Shown: piece after piece, positions 18,194 to 26,763 of the stretch
Layout of the letters: every line of letters starts with the position of its first letter
Position numbering within the stretch: the stretch's first letter is position 1
From: Dysgonomonas sp. PF1-14
Lineage (GTDB): Bacteria > Bacteroidota > Bacteroidia > Bacteroidales > Dysgonomonadaceae
Assembly (NCBI RefSeq): GCF_029892965.1
Contig: NZ_JARXWN010000002.1
Span: 186,001 to 250,000 of the forward strand
DNA: 64,000 bases
Direction of reading: 5' to 3'
The notes under the pieces: model-generated
Databases searched by the model: none
Told to the model about the DNA's origin: nothing
What the model saw: the letters and a program-made list of their open reading frames with translations, nothing else
Made by a program: the position numbers and the translations under genes

Positions 18194-18225
18194 TTTGCCT
18201 GTTTCGTATAAAAGCGATACTTTTG
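18194..18225 (+). promoter_or_regulatory. Bacteroidetes-type promoter for the U32 gene
   Basis: TTTG (18194-18197), a 20-bp spacer and TACTTTTG (18218-18225) give the -33/-7 pair of Bacteroidetes housekeeping promoters. The predicted leader to the ATG at 18265 is about 33 nt. Confidence 0.7.
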
Positions 18226-18264
18226 CACTCCGCTTTATACTAGGCATCTAAACAATCGGACACA

Positions 18265-19539
18265 ATGAGTAAAAACATATCAGACTTTGAGATAATGGCT
18301 CCTGTGGGTTCATACGACTCACTTGCCGCAGCCATACAAGGTGGCGCAGACTCTATATACTTCGGTATAGAGGGCTTGAATATGCGCGCCAAATCATCAA
18401 ACAACTTTACGATAGACGACCTGAAAAAGATAGCATCTATCTGTAAAGAGAAAGGGATGAAAAGCTATCTGACCGTAAATACCATTATTTACGACAATGA
18501 CATTTCGCTGATGCACCAGATAGTGAATGCAGCTAAAGAAGCTGAACTTTCGGCCATCATCGCATCCGATGTATCTGTAATGATGTATGCACGCAGCATA
18601 GGCGTAGAAGTACATCTGTCGACACAGTTGAACATTACCAACACCGAAGCGCTGAAATTCTACGGGCAGTTTGCCGATGTGGTCGTACTGGCTCGCGAAC
18701 TCAATCTCGATCAGGTAGCCGCTATATATAAAGACATCGTAGAACAACAGATCAAAGGCCCTAACGGAGAACTCATCCGTATAGAAATGTTCTCTCATGG
18801 TGCGCTCTGTATGGCTGTATCGGGCAAATGCTACCTCAGCCTGCATGAGAAAGACCTGTCTGCCAATCGCGGCGCATGCAACCAGATTTGCCGCAGGGGC
18901 TATATCGTGAAAGATAAGGACACCGAGATAGAACTGGAGATAGACAACGAATACATCATGTCGCCTAAAGATCTGAAAACAATCCACTTCATGAACAAGA
19001 TGATGGATGCAGGTGTACGGGTATTTAAAATAGAAGGGCGCGCACGCGGTCCCGAGTATGTACGCACAGTAGTAGAATGCTATAAGGAAGCTGTACAATC
19101 GTATTGTGACGGTACATTCTCCGAAGACAAGATAGCCGCATGGGACGAACGCCTAGCCACTGTATTCAATCGTGGATTCTGGGACGGATATTATCTCGGT
19201 CAGCGCTTGGGCGAATGGTCGAGCAACTACGGATCAGGCTCTACCAAAAAGAAATTGTACGTGGCTAAAGGCATCAAATACTTTTCCAATCTGGGTGTTG
19301 CCGAGTTCCTGATGGAAACACAAACACTGAAAGTGGGTGACGAAATACTGATCACAGGCCCGACTACAGGTGCAATCTTCCAGACAATAGATGAAATTCG
19401 TGTAGATCTGAAACCGGTAAAAGAAACCGTAAAAGGCGAAAAGTTCTCCATCAAGGTGAGTGAGAAAATACGTCCGTCAGACAAACTCTTCAAGCTGGTA
19501 AAGGTAGAGCAGAAAAAGAAGTTTGTAGAGAAAATATAA
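18265..19539 (+). CDS. U32-family protein, TrhP-like tRNA hydroxylation factor
   Basis: 424 residues. The EIMAPVGSYDSLAAAIQGGADSIYFG start, the ARELNLDQ block, and the conserved cysteine cluster (SGKCYLSL ... GACNQICRRGY) define the U32 peptidase family. Related proteins (TrhP/YegQ, RlhA) act with prephenate-derived cofactor to hydroxylate tRNA U34 or 23S rRNA rather than as peptidases. The C-terminal beta-domain (about 325-424) is the usual extension. Which RNA is modified cannot be decided here. It has its own promoter and terminator. Confidence 0.88.
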   Translation: MSKNISDFEIMAPVGSYDSLAAAIQGGADSIYFGIEGLNMRAKSSNNFTIDDLKKIASICKEKGMKSYLTVNTIIYDNDISLMHQIVNAAKEAELSAIIASDVSVMMYARSIGVEVHLSTQLNITNTEALKFYGQFADVVVLARELNLDQVAAIYKDIVEQQIKGPNGELIRIEMFSHGALCMAVSGKCYLSLHEKDLSANRGACNQICRRGYIVKDKDTEIELEIDNEYIMSPKDLKTIHFMNKMMDAGVRVFKIEGRARGPEYVRTVVECYKEAVQSYCDGTFSEDKIAAWDERLATVFNRGFWDGYYLGQRLGEWSSNYGSGSTKKKLYVAKGIKYFSNLGVAEFLMETQTLKVGDEILITGPTTGAIFQTIDEIRVDLKPVKETVKGEKFSIKVSEKIRPSDKLFKLVKVEQKKKFVEKI

Positions 19540-19546
19540 ATAAGGT

Positions 19547-19580
19547 AAAGGCTGCTTCAAGCAATAAAGCAGCCTTTTAT
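19547..19580 (+). terminator. Terminator of the U32 gene, between convergent genes
   Basis: AAAGGCTGCTT (19547-19557) pairs with AAGCAGCCTTT (19567-19577), followed by TATCTTTAT. It could weakly serve the opposing M56 gene, which stops at 19587. Confidence 0.8.
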
Positions 19581-19586
19581 CTTTAT

Positions 19587-21500
19587 CTACTTCTTAGGCA
19601 TTACCATATAAAATACCGGAGTCTTAGCTCCATCCGTTGTTATTCCATACAATTCTGTTACGACCCCGTCTTCCGGTTTTATCTTATCCTTCTCAAAGAA
19701 AATTTTTCCATTGTAAAAGCGGTCTAAAAATTTAGTTCGGGAAAGCTTCTTACCATCCGCTACATACCAATACAGGCGTAAATAATCGGAATCCTTCGGA
19801 TCAATCTTCTTACTATAAAACTCAGGAAAAACAGACAGTTCAGAAAGGCTTGGATAAAGTTTAGTATGATCAGCCTTCGAATTAGACAACTTACCAAAAT
19901 ACACCAATTGATACTTACCGGCTGAAGGTTCACCTATCCTGTCTTTTTCTGTCGAATAATTCACTTTTGCTAAATATTCTTTTACGCTTTTCTCGAAACC
20001 TTCGTTTTTCCGATTCTTTCTACCGCTGCTGTCTACAGATGTATAACTATATGTAGAATTATAATCTTTCTCAGATGATTTATTTATTGAGAAAACCTTA
20101 CCATAATCCACATCGGGTTTCAATGTCTTCTTTTCAAAATCAATAATCAATGTTGCATCAATAGGCACACCGTCTTTTCTGATCTCAAAATGCAGGTAGT
20201 CTTCTGTTGCAACTCCGGTACTTCCTGTTATGCCAATAACAGTTCCGGCAGTAATAGCTTTATTTAATGTCACCAGATTCTTTGAATTATGGGCATACAA
20301 TGTCGTTATTCCCAAGCCATGATCTATTACAATATAGTTTCCCAATACCTTGTCCATATCCGAAGCTATCACCGTACCTCCGAAAGCAGCTAAAATGCTA
20401 TCATTCTCTTGTCCTTTCAGGTCGTACCCTGAAGGAAAGCGTTCTGTTCCTTTATTCTCATATTTCGCCAAAACCTCAGTACTGGCAGGCAATGGAAAAC
20501 TAAAAAGAGGTGTCTCTGCCGCTGAATAAGAAAATTTATTCGTACTTTCGTGATGAGTGATTGAATCTAACGATTCTCTTACTTCGGGACGGGCAAAGGC
20601 ATACGCTGTAAGCGATACTATCGGCAGCAGAAGCAATAACTTTAGCTGTGCCCATTTGTTTGATTTTTCTTTTAACATCATAGTAATTCGTTTTTTAATC
20701 TTACTGTGATTGAAGCTGTTGGCAAGAGTGTAGGAGCTGGAGCCAACGGCTTTTTTCACTAATAACAGTTGATATTTTTTAGCATCGATGCCTGATTGCA
20801 ATACACACATATCGGCCTGATATTCGTGTATGTCTTTCATCTCACGTTTGAGAAGCCACATAGCCGGATTGAACCACTGGATGAGCAATATCAGTTCCAG
20901 AAATATCAGGTCGGCTGAGTGACGATGCCGGATATGCGCCAGCTCATGAACGAGAATTTCTTCCGGATTATGTTTATAATCATCTTCTGACAATACAATA
21001 TACTGCCCCCAACTAAAAGGGGAAATATTATTGGAAACCAAAACAAGTGTATAACCCGAATAATCTACTTTTCTACCTTTTCGTATCAGATTCCACATTG
21101 CTAACACAGATCGGAGAAGAATCAGTATATTTAAAAATCCTCCGATCAGATAGATGACAGCTAATACTTTCCCTGTATAGACAGAACTGTTCTGAAATAT
21201 TGCAGGCTCTTCTATATCCGTCAATTCCGTATTCAGAGCGCCACTTGTATATTGATCTGGTATAGAAACATTTGGGCTAACAATGGCCTCTTCAATCATA
21301 GCAAAGGGCTGCTGAATAACCGAAGGCTGCTCTATCGTAATCCTTACAAGGGGCAAAAGCATACAGATCAATGTTCCCGATAGCAACACCCAACGGTTGA
21401 AACCGAAGAATGTCTCCTTCGAAAAGAATGCCCTTATGCAGATATACAACAAAATGAGGTATATAGCTGACTTAAAGATATAGATCAGAAAAACGTCCAT
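19587..21500 (-). CDS. BlaR1-like M56 metallopeptidase sensor fused to a degenerate LytM (M23) domain
   Basis: 637 residues. The N-terminal half is BlaR1/MecR1-like: membrane helices near 5-25, 35-52, 112-138 and 285-303, with HELAH at 185-189 and HEYQAD at 225-230 giving the zinc site of the cytoplasmic protease. After the last helix the sensor part is not a penicillin-binding domain but an M23/LytM-like domain (about 340-450), ending in a ~180-residue unknown tail. In that domain the first zinc His is Pro356 and the first His of HxH is Tyr435. Asp360, His404 and His437 remain, so it probably binds rather than cuts peptidoglycan. The blaI-like gene is 7 bp upstream. Inference: it senses wall fragments and inactivates the repressor. 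Confidence 0.88.
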   Translation of the reverse strand: MDVFLIYIFKSAIYLILLYICIRAFFSKETFFGFNRWVLLSGTLICMLLPLVRITIEQPSVIQQPFAMIEEAIVSPNVSIPDQYTSGALNTELTDIEEPAIFQNSSVYTGKVLAVIYLIGGFLNILILLRSVLAMWNLIRKGRKVDYSGYTLVLVSNNISPFSWGQYIVLSEDDYKHNPEEILVHELAHIRHRHSADLIFLELILLIQWFNPAMWLLKREMKDIHEYQADMCVLQSGIDAKKYQLLLVKKAVGSSSYTLANSFNHSKIKKRITMMLKEKSNKWAQLKLLLLLPIVSLTAYAFARPEVRESLDSITHHESTNKFSYSAAETPLFSFPLPASTEVLAKYENKGTERFPSGYDLKGQENDSILAAFGGTVIASDMDKVLGNYIVIDHGLGITTLYAHNSKNLVTLNKAITAGTVIGITGSTGVATEDYLHFEIRKDGVPIDATLIIDFEKKTLKPDVDYGKVFSINKSSEKDYNSTYSYTSVDSSGRKNRKNEGFEKSVKEYLAKVNYSTEKDRIGEPSAGKYQLVYFGKLSNSKADHTKLYPSLSELSVFPEFYSKKIDPKDSDYLRLYWYVADGKKLSRTKFLDRFYNGKIFFEKDKIKPEDGVVTELYGITTDGAKTPVFYMVMPKK

Positions 21501-21507
21501 AACAACA

Positions 21508-21870
21508 CTATTTAGATTTATTCTTTATCTGCCGTATTAGATCCTGCAATTCTTCCACCGATAGCTTTTCTTCTTCTATCAGTGAAGATACAACACGCGT
21601 ATATGAGTTCCCGAAATACTTATCCACAACATTATCCAATGTCGATTTGCGGTATTCATCTTCCGAAATCAGAGCGTAATACTGATAGGTATTCCCATAA
21701 GCCTTATAACCGATATAATTCTTCTCCTCTAATATACGGACAATAGTAGATAGCGTATTATAATGAGGTTTAGGATCATCCTGTATCTCTAATAGTTCTT
21801 TAACGAACATCGGCCCCTTCGCCCAAAAACAACTAAGAATCTCCTCTTCTTTCTGTGTCAGTTTTTTCAT
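21508..21870 (-). CDS. BlaI/MecI/CopY-family transcriptional repressor
   Basis: 120 residues, the usual size. The LTQKEEEILSCFW start and the winged helix including HYNTLSTIVRILEEKNYIGY are diagnostic of the family; the C-terminal helices (about 80-120) form the dimer. It probably represses its own operon with the M56 sensor by binding the three palindromes at 21906-21964. Cleavage by the M56 protease would release repression. No beta-lactamase gene is adjacent, so targets are likely elsewhere or confined to this operon. Confidence 0.92.
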   Translation of the reverse strand: MKKLTQKEEEILSCFWAKGPMFVKELLEIQDDPKPHYNTLSTIVRILEEKNYIGYKAYGNTYQYYALISEDEYRKSTLDNVVDKYFGNSYTRVVSSLIEEEKLSVEELQDLIRQIKNKSK

Positions 21871-21905
21871 GATAGTTCTTTTGCTTGGTATTACATAGCA
21901 AATAT

Positions 21906-21964
21906 AACTATATATTTTAGTTACACAACTATAATATATAGTTTATAAACTATAACTAATAGTT
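21906..21964. promoter_or_regulatory. Three phased 17-bp palindromic operators upstream of the BlaI-like gene
   Basis: Boxes at 21906-21922, 21927-21943 and 21948-21964 each read AACTA-N7-TAGTT in the arms. They repeat every 21 bp, two helical turns, which places them on one face of the DNA. They start 36 bp upstream of the repressor ATG. The repressor family and this geometry support an operator array. Confidence 0.75.
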
Positions 21965-21984
21965 ATTAATCATTATAAGAGTGG

Positions 21985-22018
21985 CAAAAAAATAATGGCA
22001 ACCCTCAGGCTACCATTA
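21985..22018 (-). terminator. Terminator of gldN
   Basis: On the minus strand AATGGTAGCC and GGTTGCCATT pair imperfectly around a short loop, followed by ATTTTTTT. It lies about 27 bp after the gldN stop codon. Confidence 0.7.
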
Positions 22019-22043
22019 CAACTATATCATTATAAGCAATATA

Positions 22044-23105
22044 TTATCTTCTGTCTCTTGCCGAGTTTGTACTACCACCTGATGATTTAGACTTTTTAGC
22101 TTTAGGTGCTTTCGCTTTCGAGCCGGATGATTTAGAGTTCGACTTCTTAGACTTTGTAACATCTCCGTCCGCAGCTTTAATAGAGTCATTTATTACCCAA
22201 AGGTTCTTATCGAATTGCCTCAACTGCTTCTCTATACTATCCTGTGCAAGCTTCAAAGTCTCCGGTGTTTTAAACTGTTGCTGCAACAGTTTATTTTCCA
22301 TATTGGTAGTCTTGTATATTTCGCCTTCATATAGTCTCAGTCTGAAATAATCATCTATTGTTTTAGTCATCACATTATTCAGATTCGAAGCCATGATCGG
22401 CATACGCGCGGCATAAGGACGGATATTATCGTAAGGAATCCAAAACTGCGGTTGCGGCATACCTAGATCAGATGAGTACTCGAAATCGATACCTTCCAGA
22501 TATTCCTGACGCATCAGTACCGGACATATAGCCAACACTTTTATTCCCATTACCGAGTTAGATTGGTCAAAATACCAAGCCTCTTTTATATAATAGCGCA
22601 GTGCTTCATTACTCGGAATACTAAATTCATCATATATATATGCGTTCCCGTTCTTTTGATAAGGGATTTCCAGCTTTTCGAGTACATCCCCGAAATTGAT
22701 TTTCAGATTATCTGTAAACTGATCCTGACCGTTATTCCAGTCGTATGCAACCAGATTGCCGTCTCCCATCAGTTTGAATATCATAGTAAAGAAATTCATC
22801 TGATTGCCAATAGGTTGTACCGGATAATACAATGCTGCATTATTTCCTTTAGTAAGGTCAAGTATGCGGTAAACTTCGCGTATCCATGTAGCGTTGGTCA
22901 GGTCTTGTCCCTGATTTGCATTCATCATCTCGGCACGCACAGACATTCTGCTTACCTTCGGGCCATTGTCGGTTGAAGTGCCTTGTTCCTGTTGTTGCTT
23001 TTTAGCCAGCCTGTCGCGAAGCGATCCGGTCTGTTCCTGTGCATACAAGCTTGTAGCCATACACAGGCAGATTAATATAGCTGCTATTTGAAATATCTTA
23101 TTCAT
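22044..23105 (-). CDS. gldN: GldN/PorN-like type IX secretion protein
   Basis: 353 residues from the Met at 23105, with a signal peptide ending near SLYAQ. The core (about 50-285) follows GldN: TWIREVYRILDL, the ALYYPV segment, the IYDEFSIPS stretch, and FWIPYDNIRPYAARMPI. The C terminus (about 310-353) is a Lys/Ser-rich low-complexity tail. GldN/PorN forms periplasmic rings with the lipoprotein GldK/PorK in type IX secretion and gliding. The gene starts 8 bp after gldK, exactly where gldL and gldM normally intervene. The frame is open upstream into gldK; the signal peptide decides the start. Confidence 0.9.
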   Translation of the reverse strand: MNKIFQIAAILICLCMATSLYAQEQTGSLRDRLAKKQQQEQGTSTDNGPKVSRMSVRAEMMNANQGQDLTNATWIREVYRILDLTKGNNAALYYPVQPIGNQMNFFTMIFKLMGDGNLVAYDWNNGQDQFTDNLKINFGDVLEKLEIPYQKNGNAYIYDEFSIPSNEALRYYIKEAWYFDQSNSVMGIKVLAICPVLMRQEYLEGIDFEYSSDLGMPQPQFWIPYDNIRPYAARMPIMASNLNNVMTKTIDDYFRLRLYEGEIYKTTNMENKLLQQQFKTPETLKLAQDSIEKQLRQFDKNLWVINDSIKAADGDVTKSKKSNSKSSGSKAKAPKAKKSKSSGGSTNSARDRR

Positions 23106-23113
23106 CCTGTTTC

Positions 23114-24538
23114 TTATTTCTTCGATTTTGCAAAGCCTATTTGTGTCCTTACACATCTGAATCCAATATATGAACGGGGCTGATTCTGAAATTCTCCTTC
23201 CCGCATATCTCCTCTGATATTACGTCCTATATCTTTCCACGATCCGCCTTTCACGACCTTTTTCTTTATCGAATACGGGTCTTCTTTGGCAACATCGTAT
23301 CTGTATTGAGGATTCATATCGTTCATCATAGCTGTACCCGATTCGGTATAAGCTGTAGAAGTCCACTCCGAAACGTTACCGGCCAAATCGTAAATTCCAA
23401 AGCGATTCGGCACATAAGAGGCTACACGCGCCGGAATAAGGTTTCCGTCCTTTGTATAGTTTCCTTCTCCCGGTTTAAAGTTTGCCATGAAGCAAGCTTT
23501 CTCATCCATTGTACCTTCTCTGTCCCAAGGATATTTATTTTCGGTACGGCCATTACGAGCGGCAAACTCCCATTCTCCTTCGGTCGGTAAGCGGAATTCT
23601 TCGATCGGACGGCCATTACGTGGTTGCCCCATGCGATAGAACATCGTACGCCATTCGCAGAAAGCAGTCGCCTGTTCCCAGCTAACTCCTACCACAGGAT
23701 AATCGTTATAGCCGGCATGTGAAAAATACATACGCATATACGGCTCATTATAAGCATTGTTAAAGTCGTTCACCCAAACGGTAGTATCGGGATATATATT
23801 TACAATTTTGGTATGTACAAAATCGAATAGTGAAGACAACGGACGCACGATAGTTTCATTTATCGGAAGTCCTTCTTCGTTGATATAAGCCGTATCTTTC
23901 GATATCATTACCACCTCTTCAGGATTTACTGTTATATCTGTATTGAGTATTCTTTCTTGTGGAATCAGCCTGTTTCTGCGTTTAGCAGCCTCTGTATAAT
24001 CGAACCACTCATATTTGTAGTTCATCTGTCGGGCATCCAGATTGCGGCGTCCTGTTATCGGATGTATAAATGTAACACTGTTGATAGCCAGCTCCTCTTC
24101 CTCTAGTGGCTTTTTCGGTATCTGTTTTGTCCAGTCCAGATGTGGCTTCACCGGATCGCCATAACGGTCTTCGGTTATTTTAAATGTTTCGTCTCCACCA
24201 TAAGCAGGATCTGCCAGACGTTCGCGGATAATAGAGTCGCGTACCCAGTAAACAAACTGACGATACTTAGAGTTTGTAACTTCGGTTTCGTCCATCCAGA
24301 AATTATCTACGGATACACCTTTCGGATTAGCCTTTATGTCCCACAGAGAATCGCTCTCGGCAGGCCCCATTTCTATAGATCCACGCGAGACCAATACCAT
24401 TCCATAGGGTGAAGGTTCAGCCCATGACGAACCTTTTTCTCCGATTACTTCACCGCCGACACTGGAGCTTCCGGACGATTTTCCGCAGGAAGTAAGTATT
24501 GCAAGTAAAGCTATAGTCGCAAAAAACAGCTGTTTCAT
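23114..24538 (-). CDS. gldK: GldK/PorK-like type IX secretion lipoprotein
   Basis: 474 residues from the Met at 24538, with a lipoprotein signal and lipobox at Cys18 (AILTSC). The rest is a formylglycine-generating-enzyme-like (sulfatase-modifying factor) domain: MVLVSRGSIEMG near 50, DETEVTNSKYRQF, WEQATAFCEWR, RLPTEGEWEFAAR and the end motif RGDMREGEFQN...IGFRCVR. In GldK this fold is structural. It pairs with GldN in rings at the outer membrane. An alternative in-frame ATG is 4 codons upstream at 24550. It is flanked by porP upstream and gldN downstream, with the gldL and gldM motor genes absent. Confidence 0.92.
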   Translation of the reverse strand: MKQLFFATIALLAILTSCGKSSGSSSVGGEVIGEKGSSWAEPSPYGMVLVSRGSIEMGPAESDSLWDIKANPKGVSVDNFWMDETEVTNSKYRQFVYWVRDSIIRERLADPAYGGDETFKITEDRYGDPVKPHLDWTKQIPKKPLEEEELAINSVTFIHPITGRRNLDARQMNYKYEWFDYTEAAKRRNRLIPQERILNTDITVNPEEVVMISKDTAYINEEGLPINETIVRPLSSLFDFVHTKIVNIYPDTTVWVNDFNNAYNEPYMRMYFSHAGYNDYPVVGVSWEQATAFCEWRTMFYRMGQPRNGRPIEEFRLPTEGEWEFAARNGRTENKYPWDREGTMDEKACFMANFKPGEGNYTKDGNLIPARVASYVPNRFGIYDLAGNVSEWTSTAYTESGTAMMNDMNPQYRYDVAKEDPYSIKKKVVKGGSWKDIGRNIRGDMREGEFQNQPRSYIGFRCVRTQIGFAKSKK

Positions 24539-24609
24539 ATTTATGTTCATTAGCTTTTAGCTATTAACGTTTTCGGATTGATGTAATTTTGTATTTATCC
24601 GTATTTATG

Positions 24610-25560
24610 TTACAATATTCTGACACTCTTACTAGCACCCGGCTCTCTTTTCTTAGTCAGAGGAATGCTATATCGTATAAATAATTCGTGGCTACCACTG
24701 GTTGCACCAGACAATGCCGATGATGTTACAAGATCGTACGAATAGCCTGCGTCAATATTTTTTATTTTAACGCCCAGCAAAAATACAAAACCTTCGCCTT
24801 TTCTCCAAGATATTCCACCATTGAACATCTTATTATATTCAACTTTTGCCGTAACGTCCAATTGATAAGTGACAGCATCAGATTTAAAGAAGGCAGAAGG
24901 CTGCAATTCTATTAACGGATTATTCAGTTTTATATTGTATCCACCCATCAAATAATAGGTGCGCGCAACATAGGCGGAGCGGTCATCTCCGATATCGAAT
25001 CCGGGCTCCCAGAGATGGCTTGCCGAAACACCTACATAATATTTCGGTGTGATCCATGCAACACCGAGACCGGCATCAAGGGTTTTCCCCCCACTTCCAT
25101 TTGGTATTGCCGGATCGGACTTATCATGATATTCACTATCGGGTATATGTATCTTCGAAGCATCGAAATCTATATTCATAAAGCTTGCCTGAAGAGCTAC
25201 ATGAAGGAATTTATTATTCTTAAACTTAAACTTGTAAGCGTATTGTCCTGTCATATAGGTATTCGAGAAAAGTCCGACTTTCTCGTTTGTCATTATAACG
25301 CCTACCCCATGATCTTTGCCCAGAAACTTAACAGGCATATTCACTGACACTACTGACGTTACCGGAGCATTGGTAAAACCGACCCACTGCCTACGATGCA
25401 GCAGGGCACTTTCCATATTATTTGTTTCGGCTATGAATGCAGGATTGTAAAAGTTCTTCAACCTCCAGTACTGGCTTATCTGGGCGTCCCATTGCCCATA
25501 TACAGAACAGATGTTGAAAACCAAAAACAGGGTAAGTAATATTCTATTTTTAAACCTCAT
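24610..25560 (-). CDS. porP: PorP/SprF-family outer membrane protein of type IX secretion
   Basis: 316 residues with a signal peptide ending near residue 22 (VYGQWDAQ). The QYWRLKNFYNPAFIAE segment and repeated amphipathic strands, e.g. GVGVIMTNEKVGLFSNTYMTGQYAYKFKF, are typical of the PorP/SprF family, 14- to 16-stranded outer membrane beta-barrels. PorP binds the PorK-PorN rings or anchors surface adhesins. It leads the three-gene cluster, 72 bp before gldK. A minus-strand TACCTTTG box (25710-25717) upstream is the likely promoter, giving a leader of about 145 nt. Confidence 0.9.
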   Translation of the reverse strand: MRFKNRILLTLFLVFNICSVYGQWDAQISQYWRLKNFYNPAFIAETNNMESALLHRRQWVGFTNAPVTSVVSVNMPVKFLGKDHGVGVIMTNEKVGLFSNTYMTGQYAYKFKFKNNKFLHVALQASFMNIDFDASKIHIPDSEYHDKSDPAIPNGSGGKTLDAGLGVAWITPKYYVGVSASHLWEPGFDIGDDRSAYVARTYYLMGGYNIKLNNPLIELQPSAFFKSDAVTYQLDVTAKVEYNKMFNGGISWRKGEGFVFLLGVKIKNIDAGYSYDLVTSSALSGATSGSHELFIRYSIPLTKKREPGASKSVRIL

Positions 25561-25709
25561 TCACTAAAATATAGCGGAAACGATGTGCAAATTAAGTACA
25601 ATTTATTTATAATTAACGATCAAATGCTTTGTAAATTGTGCTATATACTTCAAACGTTGAATTATATGTAAAAAGTAATAATCAGCGATCGCCAAAAGCG
25701 AAGGCGAGG

Positions 25710-25717
25710 CAAAGGTA
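25710..25717 (-). promoter_or_regulatory. Bacteroidetes-type -7 box for the porP-gldK-gldN cluster
   Basis: TACCTTTG on the minus strand followed by GC is an exact consensus match. It is about 150 bp before the porP ATG. No clear -33 element is seen. Confidence 0.5.
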
Positions 25718-25821
25718 ATATTTTTTTCAGTTTATTGCCATTTTATTAGTTACAAGTTACTTTGTCTTGTCGGCAGTTAAATAACTCTATTGATACACAG
25801 CAATATTTTAACTAAAAGCGG

Positions 25822-25892
25822 ACAAAAAGAGACTGAAAATGAACGAAAAAAGAACGATAACAAAATGTTTTGGTAAAATTTAAACAGGCTCT
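25822..25892. repeat. Partial copy of the 184-bp palindromic element (right end)
   Basis: 71 bp matching 18100-18170 at nearly all positions, including the shared GAGACTGAAAATGAACGAAA core and the AAACAGGCTCT end. The left half of the element is not found upstream. Confidence 0.75.
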
Positions 25893-26048
25893 TAATAGCA
25901 CGTGTACATTTTGAATACGATCTATCAGATCTGTTTGTACTCATTTTCTAATTGTTTATTTTATTATTTTTTAAGTTAAATAGCGAAATGGTTTATGGAC
26001 GCTTTTATCTCTATCTAAAAAAGATTATAAATCAAACATTTAACAATT

Positions 26049-26699
26049 ATGGCAAAATATAGTGAAGAACTAACAGAAAAGATAGTGGAACTGATAGCAG
26101 AAAAATTCTATTCGATATCAGAAGTGTGTGCTACAATAAATATCAGCCGGAAAACTTTCTACGGTTGGATGAAAACTCAGTCCGGTTTCAGAGAGGAGAT
26201 AGACAGCGCGCTAGAGCAGCGCGACGATGCGGCAATGGCGATGGCAATGTCTTCGTTGCGGAAAAGATTGGGTAACTATAGCCTGACCGAAGAAAAAGAT
26301 ATTTATGCACCCAGTGAGGACAATCCGGCAAAGCTTGTGCTAAAATCGAGAATCATACGCAAAAAAGAATATTTACCCGATCTACGCACCATAAAGATGG
26401 TACTCGACAGAGCCGATCGGAAAAAAGCGGCAGCAGAAAAGCTTTTAGAGCAAAAACAGAAGTCAATGAAGGCAGATATTGAACAGGAGGAATCGAAATC
26501 GGAAGCAAATGAAAATAATATAACCGATGCTGTTATTATGGCAGAAGAACCGGTCGTGGCAGAAATAAAAGATTCCGATAAAGCAAAGAAGGTAACATCT
26601 CAGCAGATAAAGAACAATGTACGCGTTCTGAAAGGTAGCCCCTCCAGCCTCCCCTTGGGGAGGCAACATGGAGAGTATTGTAGAAAAGTAACAGCCTGA
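26049..26699 (+). CDS. Helix-turn-helix protein of phage or transposon type, orphan
   Basis: 216 residues. The N-terminal ~50 residues (VELIAEKFYSISEVCATINISRKTFYGWM) form a helix-turn-helix like those of phage small terminase subunits and IS3-type transposase OrfA. A basic/acidic helical region (80-150) and a low-complexity acidic stretch follow. No large terminase, capsid or transposase gene is nearby. The last ~20 codons run through a GC-rich inverted repeat (26647-26664), so the tail looks like accidental coding of a repeat. It may be a nucleic-acid-binding remnant of a mobile element. Confidence 0.65.
   Translation: MAKYSEELTEKIVELIAEKFYSISEVCATINISRKTFYGWMKTQSGFREEIDSALEQRDDAAMAMAMSSLRKRLGNYSLTEEKDIYAPSEDNPAKLVLKSRIIRKKEYLPDLRTIKMVLDRADRKKAAAEKLLEQKQKSMKADIEQEESKSEANENNITDAVIMAEEPVVAEIKDSDKAKKVTSQQIKNNVRVLKGSPSSLPLGRQHGEYCRKVTA
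26647..26664. repeat. GC-rich perfect hairpin inside the end of the HTH gene
   Basis: GCCTCCCC and GGGGAGGC pair with a two-base loop, within a CCTCC-rich stretch. The centre of the palindromic element at 14306-14461 is similarly GC-rich, and no relation is proven. Confidence 0.45.
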
Positions 26700-26763
26700 A
26701 AAAATGCGGCAGATGTGTTACCTTTGTTACCTTTTTTTAATAATGGATAATGATAAATATTGA

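Larger units (their letters stand above)
25561..26048. other. Gene-free stretch between porP and the HTH gene
   Basis: It holds the probable minus-strand promoter of the porP cluster at 25710-25717 and a partial copy of the 184-bp repeat at 25822-25892. The remaining sequence is AT-rich and I see no reading frame or strong hairpin in it. Confidence 0.6.

Noticed and set aside
26049-26699. Prophage
   Set aside because: Only one HTH protein is found; no terminase large subunit, portal or structural genes are adjacent.
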